Assembly (NCBI GenBank): GCA_037382365.1
Contig: JARRPZ010000002.1
Span: 1 to 64,000, forward strand
Source: Lentisalinibacter sp037382365
GTDB lineage: Bacteria; Pseudomonadota; Gammaproteobacteria; Steroidobacterales; Woeseiaceae
DNA: 64,000 bases
Direction of reading: 5' to 3'
How positions within the stretch are numbered: the stretch's first letter is position 1; the number at the start of each line of letters is the position of its first letter. The notes beneath the pieces are model-generated. The model made no database searches, had not been told where the DNA came from, and worked only from the letters and a program-made list of their open reading frames with translations. This document shows positions 33,793 through 42,977 of this stretch, one piece after another. A program made the translations under genes and the position numbers.

Positions 33793-34353
33793 TCAGGTCC
33801 GTTTCAGCAGTACGTAGATTGCGCCGGTGCCGCCGTGCGCAGGCCTGGCCGAGGCGAATGCGAGTACGCCGTCCCACTGCCGGAGCCAGCCATCCACCCG
33901 CTGCTTCAGCACCGGTCCGCGGTGGCCGGAGCGCTTCCCCTTGCCGTGGATCACGCGGACGCAGCGGTGGCCGAGAACGCGGCTCTCGGTCAGGAATTCC
34001 GCGAGTGCCCGTTTCGCTTCTTTGGCGGTCAGGCCGTGCAGATCGGCTTCCGCCTCTACCCGGTAGCCGCCACGGATCAGCTTCTGCATGGCCCTGGCGC
34101 TCAGTTCCGGGCGCCGGAAGCGCAACTGCTCCCCGCTCAGTCGCTCCTGATCCGCCGGACCGTGGGTCAGGCTCTCGGCCAGTACGGCGTGGTCGTCTGC
34201 GCGACGGAAGTGCGCCCGTGGCGTCGGCGCACGGCGTCGTGACTCGATGCGATCGACGTGTAACGGACGCGCATCCCCGACCATCTCGCGGAACAGTGCG
34301 ATGTCGTCGTCGCTCGGTCCTGCGCCGTCTCCGTTGCGTCTGTCGTCCGTCAT
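33793..34353 (-). CDS. Smr-domain DNA/RNA-binding or nuclease protein (SmrA-like)
   Basis: A 186-residue protein with a C-terminal Smr domain: DLHGLTAKEAKRALAEFL near residue 100 and VIHGKGKRSGHRGPVLKQ near 132. The N-terminal part is charged and resembles SmrA/YdaL-type small Smr proteins. Stand-alone Smr proteins have been reported as nucleases; the specific role here is unknown. The ATG at 34353 is preceded by GGGAGG. It is transcribed opposite to its neighbours in the truD-surE interval. Confidence 0.85.
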   Translation of the reverse strand: MTDDRRNGDGAGPSDDDIALFREMVGDARPLHVDRIESRRRAPTPRAHFRRADDHAVLAESLTHGPADQERLSGEQLRFRRPELSARAMQKLIRGGYRVEAEADLHGLTAKEAKRALAEFLTESRVLGHRCVRVIHGKGKRSGHRGPVLKQRVDGWLRQWDGVLAFASARPAHGGTGAIYVLLKRT

Positions 34354-34417
34354 CGCGCCGCCTCCCTGCCGCACGGACGCTCTGCGGGGCGCCCTAGGTA
34401 CCGCTGCGAACATTGAG

Positions 34418-34423
34418 TATAGT
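34418..34423 (+). promoter_or_regulatory. Possible -10 element of surE operon
   Basis: TATAGT lies 40 bp before the surE TTG start in the gap shared with the divergent Smr gene. The -35 region is poor. An ORF beginning with the TTG at 34413 would include this element and is less likely than the TTG at 34464. Confidence 0.45.
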
Positions 34424-34463
34424 TAGCGCCGTCCTTCAGCACCAACGACAGGCTCGTACCGGT

Positions 34464-35210
34464 TTGCGCATACTTGTCAGTAACGACGACGGGCATCTCG
34501 CCGAGGGTCTGCGGGTGCTCGCCGACGCACTCGAGCCGCTGGGTGAGATCACGGTCATGGCGCCCGACCGCAACCGCAGCGGTGCCAGCAATTCCCTGAC
34601 GCTGGACTCGCCGCTGCGGGTCATCGAGACGGGACCCCGACGCTACTGCGTCAATGGCACTCCCTCGGATTGCGTGCATCTCGCCGTCTCCGGTTTCCTG
34701 CAGGAAGAGCCGGATATGGTGGTCTCCGGCATCAACGACGGTGCCAACCTCGGTGACGACGTCATCTATTCCGGTACCGTCGCGGCGGCGATGGAGGGAC
34801 GCTTCCTCGGATTGCCCGCGATCGCGGTCTCCCTGGTCGGTGCGAGCCCGACTCACTTCGATACGGCGGCGCGGGTCGTCGTGTCGCTGCTGAAGCGCAT
34901 GCAGCGTCATCCCTTGCCGTCGGATACCATCCTGAACGTGAATGTCCCCGACGCGCCCTGGGACGACCTCGCCGGCTTCGAGGTCGCACGTCTGGGATTC
35001 CGCCATCGGTCCGAACCGGTGATGCGCGACCGGGATCCGAAAGACAAACCGATCTACTGGATCGGTCCGGCGGGCCGCGGCCAGGATGCAGGAGCCGGAA
35101 CGGACTTCAACGCCGTCGCGGCCGGGCGCGTGGCGATTACGCCCCTGAAGGTGGACCTTACCCACCATGACCGGCTCGATGACATGCGCAACTGGCTGGC
35201 CGATGATTGA
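34464..35210 (+). CDS. surE: 5'/3'-nucleotidase SurE
   Basis: Divalent-metal nucleotidase linked to stationary-phase survival. The 248-residue product begins RILVSNDDG, the family N-terminus with the metal-binding Asp pair. Further motifs: APDRNRSGASNSLTL near 38, GTPSDCVHLAV near 72 and SGINDGANLGDDVIYSGTVAAAMEG near 94. TTG is taken as the start because homologues begin with MRI at this point. The end overlaps pcm by 8 bp. surE-pcm-nlpD is a conserved set, usually followed by rpoS. Confidence 0.94.
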   Translation: MRILVSNDDGHLAEGLRVLADALEPLGEITVMAPDRNRSGASNSLTLDSPLRVIETGPRRYCVNGTPSDCVHLAVSGFLQEEPDMVVSGINDGANLGDDVIYSGTVAAAMEGRFLGLPAIAVSLVGASPTHFDTAARVVVSLLKRMQRHPLPSDTILNVNVPDAPWDDLAGFEVARLGFRHRSEPVMRDRDPKDKPIYWIGPAGRGQDAGAGTDFNAVAAGRVAITPLKVDLTHHDRLDDMRNWLADD

Positions 35211-35871
35211 CAGTGCAAGCCACCGGGGCATAGGCATGACGTCGGCCCGCACGCGGAGCCGGCTGGTGGAACGGCTGCGCTCCGGGGGCATCCGGGACGA
35301 GCGTGTCCTGGCGCGTATTCTCTCCGTGCCCCGGCATATTTTCGTCGACGAGGCCCTGGCGAGTCGCGCCTACGAGGATACGGCGCTGCCGATCGGGCAC
35401 GGTCAGACCATCAGTCAGCCCTTCATCGTCGCGCGGATGACCGAGGCCCTGCTGAAAGATCTGCCCGGCGGCAGGATCCTGGAAGTCGGCACCGGCTGCG
35501 GTTATCAGACTGCGGTGCTGGCGCCGCTGGTGGACGAGATCTACACTCTCGAACGTCTGGCGCCGCTGATGACACGGGCCCGGCAACGAATCCGCGAACT
35601 CGGCATCGGCAACGTGCGGTTCCGGCGCGGTGATGGCTGGGAGGGCTGGCCGAAATACGGGCCCTACGACGGCATCCTCGTGGCCGCGGCGCCGGAGCGC
35701 GTGCCGGAGGCGCTGCTCGCACAGCTCGCCCCCGGTGGCCGACTCGTGATCCCGGTCGGATCGGCACGTCGACAGGAACTGGTCGCGATCGTGCATCGCG
35801 AGGATCACTACAAGGAGATCTCGCTGGGACCGGTCAGCTTCGTGCCCCTTGTTGCCGGTGGCGGTCGGTGA
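35203..35871 (+). CDS. pcm: Protein-L-isoaspartate O-methyltransferase
   Basis: Repairs isoaspartyl residues in aged proteins using S-adenosylmethionine. The 222-residue product has the family stretch GIGMTSARTRSRLVERL at the N-terminus, ALPIGHGQTISQPFIVARMTE near 62 and the SAM-binding ILEVGTGCGYQTAVLAPL near 90. The ATG at 35203 is chosen because it keeps the conserved GIGMTS segment; ATG at 35236 is an alternative. The GTG of the next gene overlaps its stop. Confidence 0.94.
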   Translation: MIDSASHRGIGMTSARTRSRLVERLRSGGIRDERVLARILSVPRHIFVDEALASRAYEDTALPIGHGQTISQPFIVARMTEALLKDLPGGRILEVGTGCGYQTAVLAPLVDEIYTLERLAPLMTRARQRIRELGIGNVRFRRGDGWEGWPKYGPYDGILVAAAPERVPEALLAQLAPGGRLVIPVGSARRQELVAIVHREDHYKEISLGPVSFVPLVAGGGR

Positions 35872-36449
35872 GGATCTTCGGTGGGCTGTACGACCGGGTA
35901 CTGTCCTGGTCCGCGCATCCCCACGCGCGCTGGTACCTCGGCGGTCTCAGTTTCGCCGAGTCCTCATTTTTCCCGATTCCGCCGGACGTGATGCTGGCGC
36001 CGATGTGCCTGGCACGGCCGGAACGGGCGTTGTCCCTGGCGGTACTCACGACGCTCACATCTGTCGCAGGGGGGATCGCGGGTTATGCGATCGGCTACTT
36101 CGCGCTGGAGGCGGTCGAGCCACTCCTGAAGGACCTCGACTACTGGGACGCCTATCTCACGGCCAAGAGCTGGTTCGCGGAGTGGGGCGTGCTGGCGGTG
36201 CTGATCGCCGGCTTCTCCCCGATCCCCTACAAGGTCTTCACCATCTCCGCCGGCGCGGCCGCGATGACATTCCCCGGTTTCGTGATCGCGTCCTTCTTCG
36301 GACGCGGCGCCCGCTTCTTCCTGGTCGCAGGGCTGATCGCGCTCGGCGGCGAGCGTTTCGCCGAGGGACTGCGCCGGCGCATCGACATGCTCGGCTGGAT
36401 ATTCGTCGCCGTATGCGTCCTCGTGGCCGGGATCCTCGTCTTGCGATGA
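35868..36449 (+). CDS. YqaA-family (DedA/VTT-like) inner-membrane protein
   Basis: A 193-residue membrane protein beginning with GTG. It has four or five hydrophobic segments and motifs seen in the YqaA/DedA group: SFAESSFFPIPPDVMLAPM near residue 30 and LIAGFSPIPYKVFTISAG near 105. Proteins of this superfamily have been implicated in lipid transport and membrane homeostasis; a substrate cannot be named. It is inserted between pcm and nlpD with 4-bp overlaps on both sides, so translation is coupled across all three. Confidence 0.85.
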   Translation: MRIFGGLYDRVLSWSAHPHARWYLGGLSFAESSFFPIPPDVMLAPMCLARPERALSLAVLTTLTSVAGGIAGYAIGYFALEAVEPLLKDLDYWDAYLTAKSWFAEWGVLAVLIAGFSPIPYKVFTISAGAAAMTFPGFVIASFFGRGARFFLVAGLIALGGERFAEGLRRRIDMLGWIFVAVCVLVAGILVLR

Positions 36450-37147
36450 GCCGTTCGCTGGCGCGAGCACTGTCCCTGTGCGTCGCTGCCGTCCTGATCT
36501 CCGGCTGCGGCGGGAGCGCGCTGAGCTGGGATACCCCCGTGCCCGGGGAGCACATCGTGCAGAACGGCGAGACTCTCTATTCGATCGCCTGGCGCTACGG
36601 CCTGGAGGTGGGTGACCTCGCCCGGTGGAACGGCCTCGGCGACGGCTCGCTGATTCGACCCGGACAGCGCATCGTGCTCCGTCCGACCGGCGCCGTGCCG
36701 ACTTCCTCTCCATCGGAGCAGGCGCGCAGCCGCCCGCCACGATCGGAGAGACCGCCGGCCGTACCCGAAGTGGCGCCTCCCGCCTGGCAATGGCCGACCG
36801 AGGGCACGATCAGCGCAGGATTCGGTGAAGACAACAATGCAAGAACCGGCGTGCTGATCGACGGGCGTCGAGGTCAGGACATCTACGCGGCGGCGGACGG
36901 CGAGGTGGTCTATGCCGGCAGCGGACTGATCGGCTACGGCAATCTGGTGATCATCAAACATAACGTGACCTACCTGAGTGCCTACGGCCATAACGAGGCT
37001 CTCGCCGTGGAGGAGGGTCAGACGGTAAAGCGCGGCCAGCGTATCGCCTCGATGGGCGAGGGCCCGGGCCGCCGGCCACGCCTGCACTTCGAGATCCGCC
37101 GCAATGGCGATCCGGTGGATCCCGGTCGTTTCCTGCCGGTCCGCTAG
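36446..37147 (+). CDS. nlpD: NlpD-like lipoprotein with LysM and degenerate LytM domains
   Basis: A 233-residue lipoprotein: signal with lipobox LISGC (Cys near residue 21), a LysM peptidoglycan-binding domain (about 36-80, ENGETLYSIAWRYGL-like) and a C-terminal M23/LytM domain (about 115-230). The first zinc-site His/Asp motif is replaced (LIDGRRGQDIYAA) while HFEIR remains, so it is probably catalytically inactive. E. coli NlpD is likewise degenerate and activates the amidase AmiC. It is the last gene of the surE series, and rpoS does not follow; instead a convergent gene ends 13 bp away. Confidence 0.9.
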   Translation: MSRSLARALSLCVAAVLISGCGGSALSWDTPVPGEHIVQNGETLYSIAWRYGLEVGDLARWNGLGDGSLIRPGQRIVLRPTGAVPTSSPSEQARSRPPRSERPPAVPEVAPPAWQWPTEGTISAGFGEDNNARTGVLIDGRRGQDIYAAADGEVVYAGSGLIGYGNLVIIKHNVTYLSAYGHNEALAVEEGQTVKRGQRIASMGEGPGRRPRLHFEIRRNGDPVDPGRFLPVR

Positions 37148-37160
37148 GCAACGAGTCTGT

Positions 37161-37532
37161 TCAGGGTGTGTCGATGACGAGGGCAGCGACCACATGGCGC
37201 CCCTCGCCGGTCAGGATGTTGAAGGTGCGGCAGGCCGCTGCGGTGTCCATGACCTCGAGGCCGATGCCGCGATGGCCGAGGCGTCGCGTCAGGGCGGCGT
37301 CCGGAAAAGCCAGCGCGCGGCCCGAGCCCAGCAGCAGGATGTCGGGTCGGTGATCCACGGCCGGCGCCAGAGTCTCGGCGTCCAGCGAGTGGATGTCGGG
37401 GCATCGCCACTCCCGGACCTCGTCCGGCAGCACCAGGATGCTGGAACGGTACAGCGTACCCGCGATTTCTACGCCTGCATCGGAGCAGGCCGAGATGCTG
37501 ATGCCGGGCGGTGTGTCGAGCGAGAATCTCAT
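37161..37532 (-). CDS. Mth938-like domain protein (DUF498 family)
   Basis: A 123-residue protein of the Mth938/NDUFAF3-like fold: GVEIAGTLYRSSILVLPDEV near residue 18, DILLLGSGRALAFP near 60 and EVMDTAAACRTFNILTGEGRHVVAALV near 90. The family includes a mitochondrial complex I assembly factor; bacterial function is not established. The ATG at 37532 is chosen because the longer frame adds a non-conserved N-terminus. It is divergent from the RpfE-like gene across 149 bp and convergent with nlpD. Confidence 0.82.
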   Translation of the reverse strand: MRFSLDTPPGISISACSDAGVEIAGTLYRSSILVLPDEVREWRCPDIHSLDAETLAPAVDHRPDILLLGSGRALAFPDAALTRRLGHRGIGLEVMDTAAACRTFNILTGEGRHVVAALVIDTP

Positions 37533-37681
37533 GACGTATGATGCTGATCCGGACGGGGCATGCGCGCGATGGCCCCTTCCACGCACCGAAGATAGGGATT
37601 CCCGGCCGCGTGTCAACGGCCGCCCGTCCGACGGTCGATTCCGACGGCACGTTGCGCAACCCTCACGGTATCATCCGCCGC

Positions 37682-38578
37682 ATGGCCTCACTCCTTTTTC
37701 TGAGCCGCCTGGATCAGTCGGCACTGCTCCAGCAGGTGCCCGGGCTCCGGTGCAGCGGGGCGACCCGGAGTCCCGATGCGGCCCGTGCCGCGGCCGACTG
37801 GCTCGGCGTCTCGCTGCCGCAGGCGCCGGCAGCGCTGCGCTGGACGGCGGACAGTGACCGGGAGATGCCGACATCCTGGCTCGCCTGCATGGATCCCGTC
37901 ACGATGGCAGCCGACATGCGGGAACTCCACCTCCTGGATGCGTGCCCCGGTCTGGCGCCGTCGGAGGCCGACGCGCTGGCCGAAACCGTCCTGCCCAGTG
38001 TCCGCGAGCGCGGTCTGCGGCTGCACCGCCCGGGGCCGGATCGCTGGTATCTGGCGTCGGCGGAGTCACTCGCATTTCAGGCGGCTTCGCCGGCCGTCGT
38101 CTCCGCCGGCCGTATCCGCGGCGAGCTGCCGACCGGCCCCGATGCCACAGTCGTGGCCGCACTGTCTAACGAGATCCAGATGCTGTGGCACGAACACCCG
38201 GTCAACCGCGAACGGGCAGCCGGCGGCCGGGCGCCGGTGAATGCGGTGTGGATCTGGGGCGGCGGGCCTGCGGCGGTCGCCGGCCCGGCTCCGGCCCGGC
38301 CCGATCGACTTCCGCCGCTCTATTCCCGGGATCCGCTCCTGCAGGGACTCTGGTCCCGTCTCGGTGGCACGATCGGAGAGCCTCCGCATCCGGAAGATCT
38401 CTCCGGGCTGCTCGCCGGCGGCTGCGTGGCGAGTATGGACGATCGGGACCTGCCGGATACCATGGCGCGAGGCCTGTCCCGGATGCGCGGGCTGCGCATA
38501 GTGACCGGTGAGGGCCTGACCGCCGAGGTGCCGGGATCGATGCTGTCGGTGCTGCGCCGCTGGGCGAGGCGCTCGTGA
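37682..38578 (+). CDS. RpfE-type regulatory/phosphoglycerate-mutase-like protein
   Basis: A 298-residue protein of the family found directly upstream of recJ in many beta- and gammaproteobacteria, often called regulatory protein RpfE type. Recognisable parts: VRERGLRLHRPGPDRWYL near residue 118, SNEIQMLWHEHPVNRERAA near 162 and VNAVWIWGGG near 186. Its biochemical role is not established. The ATG at 37682 excludes an unconserved upstream extension. The stop overlaps the recJ GTG by 4 bp. Confidence 0.82.
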   Translation: MASLLFLSRLDQSALLQQVPGLRCSGATRSPDAARAAADWLGVSLPQAPAALRWTADSDREMPTSWLACMDPVTMAADMRELHLLDACPGLAPSEADALAETVLPSVRERGLRLHRPGPDRWYLASAESLAFQAASPAVVSAGRIRGELPTGPDATVVAALSNEIQMLWHEHPVNRERAAGGRAPVNAVWIWGGGPAAVAGPAPARPDRLPPLYSRDPLLQGLWSRLGGTIGEPPHPEDLSGLLAGGCVASMDDRDLPDTMARGLSRMRGLRIVTGEGLTAEVPGSMLSVLRRWARRS

Positions 38579-40296
38579 GCGGCGCCGGACTACCGGTTCG
38601 GCGGCGACGGGCGGGCGAAGCGGTTACCCTGCCGGCGTCCCTCCATCCGGTATTGAAGCGCGTGTATGCGGCGCGGGGCATCGTGAGCCAGCAGGAACTC
38701 GAACTCGGGCTGCGACAGCTCGCGCCGATCGGGACGCTGAATAACCTGGAGCGGGCGGTGGAGGTTCTGCTCGCGCACCGTGACTCCCTGGTGACCGTCG
38801 TCGGTGACTTCGACGCGGACGGCGCCACGAGCTCGGCACTGGTGATGCGGTGTCTGCGCCGCTTCGGATTTGCGGCGACGGAGTCTCTCGTGCCGAACCG
38901 ATTCGATTTCGGTTACGGCCTGACGCCGGAGATCGTCGATGTCGCGGCGGCCTCCGGGCCGTCGCTGATCGTCACGGTGGACAACGGGATATCCAGTCTG
39001 GCGGGGGTGGAACGTGCGAGGGAACTGGGTATCGAGGTGCTGGTTACCGACCATCACCTGCCCGGACGGCGCCTGCCGGAGGCTGCCGCCATCGTGAATC
39101 CGAATCTGCCCGGCGACCCTTATCCGGGCAAGTGTCTGGCGGGCGTCGGCGTCGCGTTCTGCGTCATGGCCGCGCTGGGCCGCCATCTCGCGGCGACCGG
39201 CATGTCCGGCGCAGAGCGGGTCGCGGCGGACTACCTCGACCTGGTCGCGCTCGGCACCGTGGCCGACGTGGTACCGCTGGATCGGAACAACCGCATCCTC
39301 GTCCGGCAGGGCCTCGCCCGGATCCGCGCGGGTTCGACGGTGCCGGGCATCCTTGCGCTGCTGCAGGCGGCGGGTCGGGATCCGCGCCGGGCCGTGGCGG
39401 CGGATCTGGCGTTCGGCGCCGCGCCGCGGCTGAATGCCGCGGGGCGCCTGGAGGACATGAGTACCGGCATCGAAGCGCTGTTGACGGACTCGGTGGCCGA
39501 GGCCCGTGCGCTGGCGGAGACGCTCTCCGGGATCAACGACGAGCGCCGCCGTATCGAGGCACGCATGCAGGCGGAGGCACTGGCCTCGCTGGGCGATATC
39601 CGGGTCCCGGCGGCGGAACGGGAGCTGCCTGCGTGTGTCACGCTCTACGATCGGGGCTGGCATCAGGGCGTGGTCGGGCTGGTCGCATCGCGGATCCGGG
39701 AGCGCGTGAATCGTCCGGTGATCGCATTCGCGGATGCAGGGGAGGGAGAACTGAAAGGTTCCGCCCGCTCGATTCCCGGCGTGCACATACGTGACGTACT
39801 GGCCGCTGTGGACGCCGAGGAACCGACGCTGATCGGCCGCTACGGCGGCCACGCCATGGCGGCGGGTCTCAGCCTGCCTGCGGCGCACCTGCAGCGGTTC
39901 GGCCGACTCGCCGACCGTCTGGTGGCGGAGCGCTACCCGGATGCGGATTTCAGTGGCACGCTCGTGACCGACGGTGAACTCGGTGCGGGAGAGATCGGGC
40001 TGCCTCTCGCGGAACTCCTCCGGGAAGGCGGACCCTGGGGCCAGGGTTTCCCGGAGCCGCTGTTCGACGGGGTGTTCGACGTGCGCGAGGCTCGTATCGT
40101 CGGTGAACGGCACTGGAAGATGCGTCTCGATCCGCCCGACGGCGGTGCGTGGGTGGAGGCCATCGCGTTCAACCAGGCGGATACCGTCAGCGTGGCGGTC
40201 GGCCATCGGGTTCACGCCGCCTACCGGCTGGACGTGAACGAGTACGGTGGCATCCGCCGTGCCCAACTGGTGGTGGAGAGCATGCAGCGCCTGTGA
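38575..40296 (+). CDS. recJ: Single-stranded-DNA-specific 5'-3' exonuclease RecJ
   Basis: DHH-family exonuclease acting in recombination and mismatch repair. The 573 residues match E. coli (577). Metal-binding motifs: VVGDFDADGATSSALV near residue 78, VTVDNGIS near 130, VTDHHLPG near 155, and the DHHA1 domain motif GRYGGHAMAAGLSL near 420. It starts with GTG overlapping the preceding gene. recJ-prfB-lysS is a conserved order. Confidence 0.96.
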   Translation: MSGAGLPVRRRRAGEAVTLPASLHPVLKRVYAARGIVSQQELELGLRQLAPIGTLNNLERAVEVLLAHRDSLVTVVGDFDADGATSSALVMRCLRRFGFAATESLVPNRFDFGYGLTPEIVDVAAASGPSLIVTVDNGISSLAGVERARELGIEVLVTDHHLPGRRLPEAAAIVNPNLPGDPYPGKCLAGVGVAFCVMAALGRHLAATGMSGAERVAADYLDLVALGTVADVVPLDRNNRILVRQGLARIRAGSTVPGILALLQAAGRDPRRAVAADLAFGAAPRLNAAGRLEDMSTGIEALLTDSVAEARALAETLSGINDERRRIEARMQAEALASLGDIRVPAAERELPACVTLYDRGWHQGVVGLVASRIRERVNRPVIAFADAGEGELKGSARSIPGVHIRDVLAAVDAEEPTLIGRYGGHAMAAGLSLPAAHLQRFGRLADRLVAERYPDADFSGTLVTDGELGAGEIGLPLAELLREGGPWGQGFPEPLFDGVFDVREARIVGERHWKMRLDPPDGGAWVEAIAFNQADTVSVAVGHRVHAAYRLDVNEYGGIRRAQLVVESMQRL

Positions 40297-40353
40297 TTCC
40301 GGCCTCGTGGTAGACTTCGCGGCCAGTTTTTCGGAGTTCCGGACAGCGACACC

Positions 40354-41449
40354 ATGGACACGAACCAGATCAGATCGGACATCGAGGATCTCTCCGGGAG
40401 GGCAGAGGCTCTGAGGAGGTACCTTTGACTACGCGGGCAAGTCGGACAGGCTGACCGAGGTACTGCGCGAGCTGGAGGATCCGGCCGTCTGGCAGGAGCC
40501 GGAGCGGGCGCAGGCCCTCGGGCAGGAACGCTCGGAGCTCGAGAACGTGGTCGGCACGCTGGACCGGATCGCGGCGCGTCTCGGGGACGCCGGCGAACTC
40601 CTCGAGATGGCGGTCGAGGAAGACGACGCGGATACGCTGAAGTCGATCGCGAGCGATGTCGACGGCGTGGCGACAGACGTCGAGGGTCTCGAGTTCCGTC
40701 GCATGTTCTCCGGCGAGATGGATTCCGCCAATGCGTTCGTCGACATACAGTCCGGCGCTGGCGGCACGGAAGCGCAGGACTGGGCCGAGATGCTTCTGAG
40801 GATGTATCTGCGGTGGGCCGAGGCTCACGGCTTCCGGACCGAGATGATCGAGGCGTCGGAAGGCGAAGTGGCCGGGATCAAGAGCGCGACGGTGAAGGTG
40901 CTCGGCGAGTATGCCTACGGCTGGCTGAGGACGGAGACCGGCGTGCACCGACTGGTGCGGAAGTCGCCGTTCGATTCCGGCAATCGCCGCCATACCTCGT
41001 TCGCATCCGTCTTCGTCTCACCCGAGGTCGAAGACGATATCGACATAGAGGTGGATCCGTCGGATCTGCGGATCGACGTCTACCGCGCAAGCGGAGCGGG
41101 TGGCCAGCACGTGAACCGGACCGAATCCGCCGTTCGCATCACCCACCTGCCTTCCGGTATCGTCGTGCAGTGCCAGAACGACCGGTCGCAGCACAAGAAC
41201 AAGGCGACGGCGATGAAGCAGCTCAAGGCCAAGCTCTACGAACTCGAGCTGCAGAAGCGCCGCGCCGAGGCCGAGGCGCTCGAGGATACCAAGGCAGACG
41301 TCGGCTGGGGCAACCAGATACGCTCCTACGTTCTGGACCAGTCCCGCATCAAGGACCTGCGTACCGGGGTCGAGGTCGGCAACACGCAGGGGGTGCTCGA
41401 CGGTGATCTCGATCCGTTCATCGAGGCGAGCCTGAAGCAGGGTCTGTGA
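40354..41449 (+). CDS. prfB: Peptide chain release factor 2, programmed +1 frameshift (join 40354..40425, 40427..41449)
   Basis: Recognises UGA and UAA stop codons. The first frame starts at ATG 40354 and meets an in-frame TGA at 40426-40428 after 24 codons. Shifting +1 at the CTT codon continues through DYAGKSDRLTEVL and on to a 364-residue RF2, like E. coli (365). The codon-recognition motif SPF is in KSPFDSGNRRHTSF, and the catalytic GGQ in GAGGQHVNRTESAVRI. A plain ORF call would start wrongly at 40547 and lose about 65 residues. The shift autoregulates RF2 levels. Confidence 0.97.
40414..40429 (+). promoter_or_regulatory. prfB programmed +1 frameshift signal
   Basis: AGGAGG (40414-40419), TAC, then CTT TGA C. 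The internal Shine-Dalgarno sits three bases upstream of the slippery CTT and the UGA is followed by C, the poor termination context of the classical bacterial RF2 site. Confidence 0.96.
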
Positions 41450-41471
41450 GCACGCACGACGAGGAGCGAGA

Positions 41472-42977
41472 GTGAGCGAGGACACGACCGGAGAAGAGAA
41501 CAAGCTGATCGCCGAACGACGGCGGAAGCTCACCAGGCTGCGCGAGCTCGGCCCGGCCTATCCGAACGACTTCCGGCGGAACTGTCTGGCCGCACAGGTG
41601 CACGAGACCTGGGGCGAGCACGATGCCGAGGCACTGGAGGCGGAAGATATCCGCTGTACCGTCGCCGGGCGCATGATGGCGAAGCGGGTCATGGGCAAGG
41701 CGAGTTTCGCGAAGGTTCAGGACCGGTCGGGGCAGATACAGCTGTACGTCCAGCGCGACGCCCTGCCCGACGGCATCTATCAGGAGTTCAAGTCCTGGGA
41801 CCTCGGGGACATACTGGCCGCCGAGGGGACGCTGTTCAAGACGCGGACCGGGGAGCTGAGTGTGAAGGTCGACTCGCTCCGGCTGCTAGTGAAGTCGCTG
41901 CGACCGCTGCCGGAGAAATGGCACGGCCTGACCGATCAGGAGACCCGTTACCGGCAGCGCTATGTCGATCTCATCATCAACGAGGACAGCCGGCGCCTGT
42001 TCCGGGTACGGTCGAGGATCGTTCGTTTCATCCGGGCGTTCATGGACGCACAGGACTTCCTGGAAGTGGAGACCCCGATGATGCAGACGCTGCCCGGCGG
42101 CGCGCTGGCCCGGCCGTTCGTCACGCATCACAACGCGCTGGACATGGATCTCTTTCTCAGGATAGCGCCGGAGCTGTTTCTGAAGCGGCTGGTCGTCGGA
42201 GGCTTCGAGCGGGTCTACGAGATCAACCGGAATTTCAGGAACGAGGGCGTGTCGACCCAGCACAACCCCGAGTTCACGATGCTCGAACTGTATTGTGCCT
42301 ACTCGGACTATCTGAACCTGATGGACCTGGTCGAGAACCTGATGCGCGGACTGTGCGAAGCGGTCACCGGCTCGACGACCATCGACTATCAGGGTGGTAC
42401 CTACGATTTCGCCCGGGAGTTCCGGCGGATCACCGTCGAGGAATCCATCCTGGACGCGAATCCCGGTCTCGAGTCCGAACGTGTCCGCGATCGGGAACAC
42501 CTGAAAGAGGTCGCCGAGGGGCTCGGGATCGAGGTGTTGCCGGGCTATGGTCCGGGCAAGATCCAGATCGAGATCTTCGAGAAGACCGTCGAGGATACCC
42601 TCGATCAGCCGACCTTCGTGACGGCCTATCCGATCGAGGTGTCGCCCCTGTCCCGGCGAAACGATGACGACCCGTTCATTGCCGACCGCTTCGAATTCTT
42701 CGTGGCGGGCCGGGAGATCGCCAACGGTTTCTCGGAGCTGAACGATCCGGAAGACCAGGCGGAGCGTTTCCGGGCCCAGGCGCAGAATCGGAGTGCGGGC
42801 GATGAAGAGGCCATGTCCTACGATGAGGACTACATCCGCGCGCTCGAGTACGGCCTTCCGCCCTGCGCGGGCCTCGGCGTCGGCATCGATCGTCTGGTCA
42901 TGTTGATGACGGACTCACCGTCCATACGGGACGTACTGCTTTTCCCGCACATGCGCCCCGAGCAGAAGGACGTCTAG
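41472..42977 (+). CDS. lysS: Lysyl-tRNA synthetase, class II
   Basis: Charges tRNA(Lys). The 501-residue product has the OB-fold anticodon-binding domain (about 60-170) and the class II catalytic core: motif 1 around VETPMMQTLPGGA, motif 2 around FRNEGVSTQHNPEFTMLE near 262 and motif 3 GLGVGIDRLVMLMTDS near 475. It follows prfB, as in E. coli, and converges with ygfZ with a 4-bp overlap. Confidence 0.97.
   Translation: MSEDTTGEENKLIAERRRKLTRLRELGPAYPNDFRRNCLAAQVHETWGEHDAEALEAEDIRCTVAGRMMAKRVMGKASFAKVQDRSGQIQLYVQRDALPDGIYQEFKSWDLGDILAAEGTLFKTRTGELSVKVDSLRLLVKSLRPLPEKWHGLTDQETRYRQRYVDLIINEDSRRLFRVRSRIVRFIRAFMDAQDFLEVETPMMQTLPGGALARPFVTHHNALDMDLFLRIAPELFLKRLVVGGFERVYEINRNFRNEGVSTQHNPEFTMLELYCAYSDYLNLMDLVENLMRGLCEAVTGSTTIDYQGGTYDFAREFRRITVEESILDANPGLESERVRDREHLKEVAEGLGIEVLPGYGPGKIQIEIFEKTVEDTLDQPTFVTAYPIEVSPLSRRNDDDPFIADRFEFFVAGREIANGFSELNDPEDQAERFRAQAQNRSAGDEEAMSYDEDYIRALEYGLPPCAGLGVGIDRLVMLMTDSPSIRDVLLFPHMRPEQKDV

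Noticed and set aside
34413..34463. Longer SurE start at TTG 34413
   Set aside because: It would place the likely -10 element inside the gene and add 17 residues before the conserved RILVSNDDG start.
37538..37681. N-terminal extension of the RpfE-like protein
   Set aside because: The extra 48 codons overlap the divergent gene's upstream region and have no family similarity; the ATG at 37682 fits better.
38590..40266. 558-codon minus-strand frame
   Set aside because: Antisense to recJ with no motif; a GC-rich shadow.
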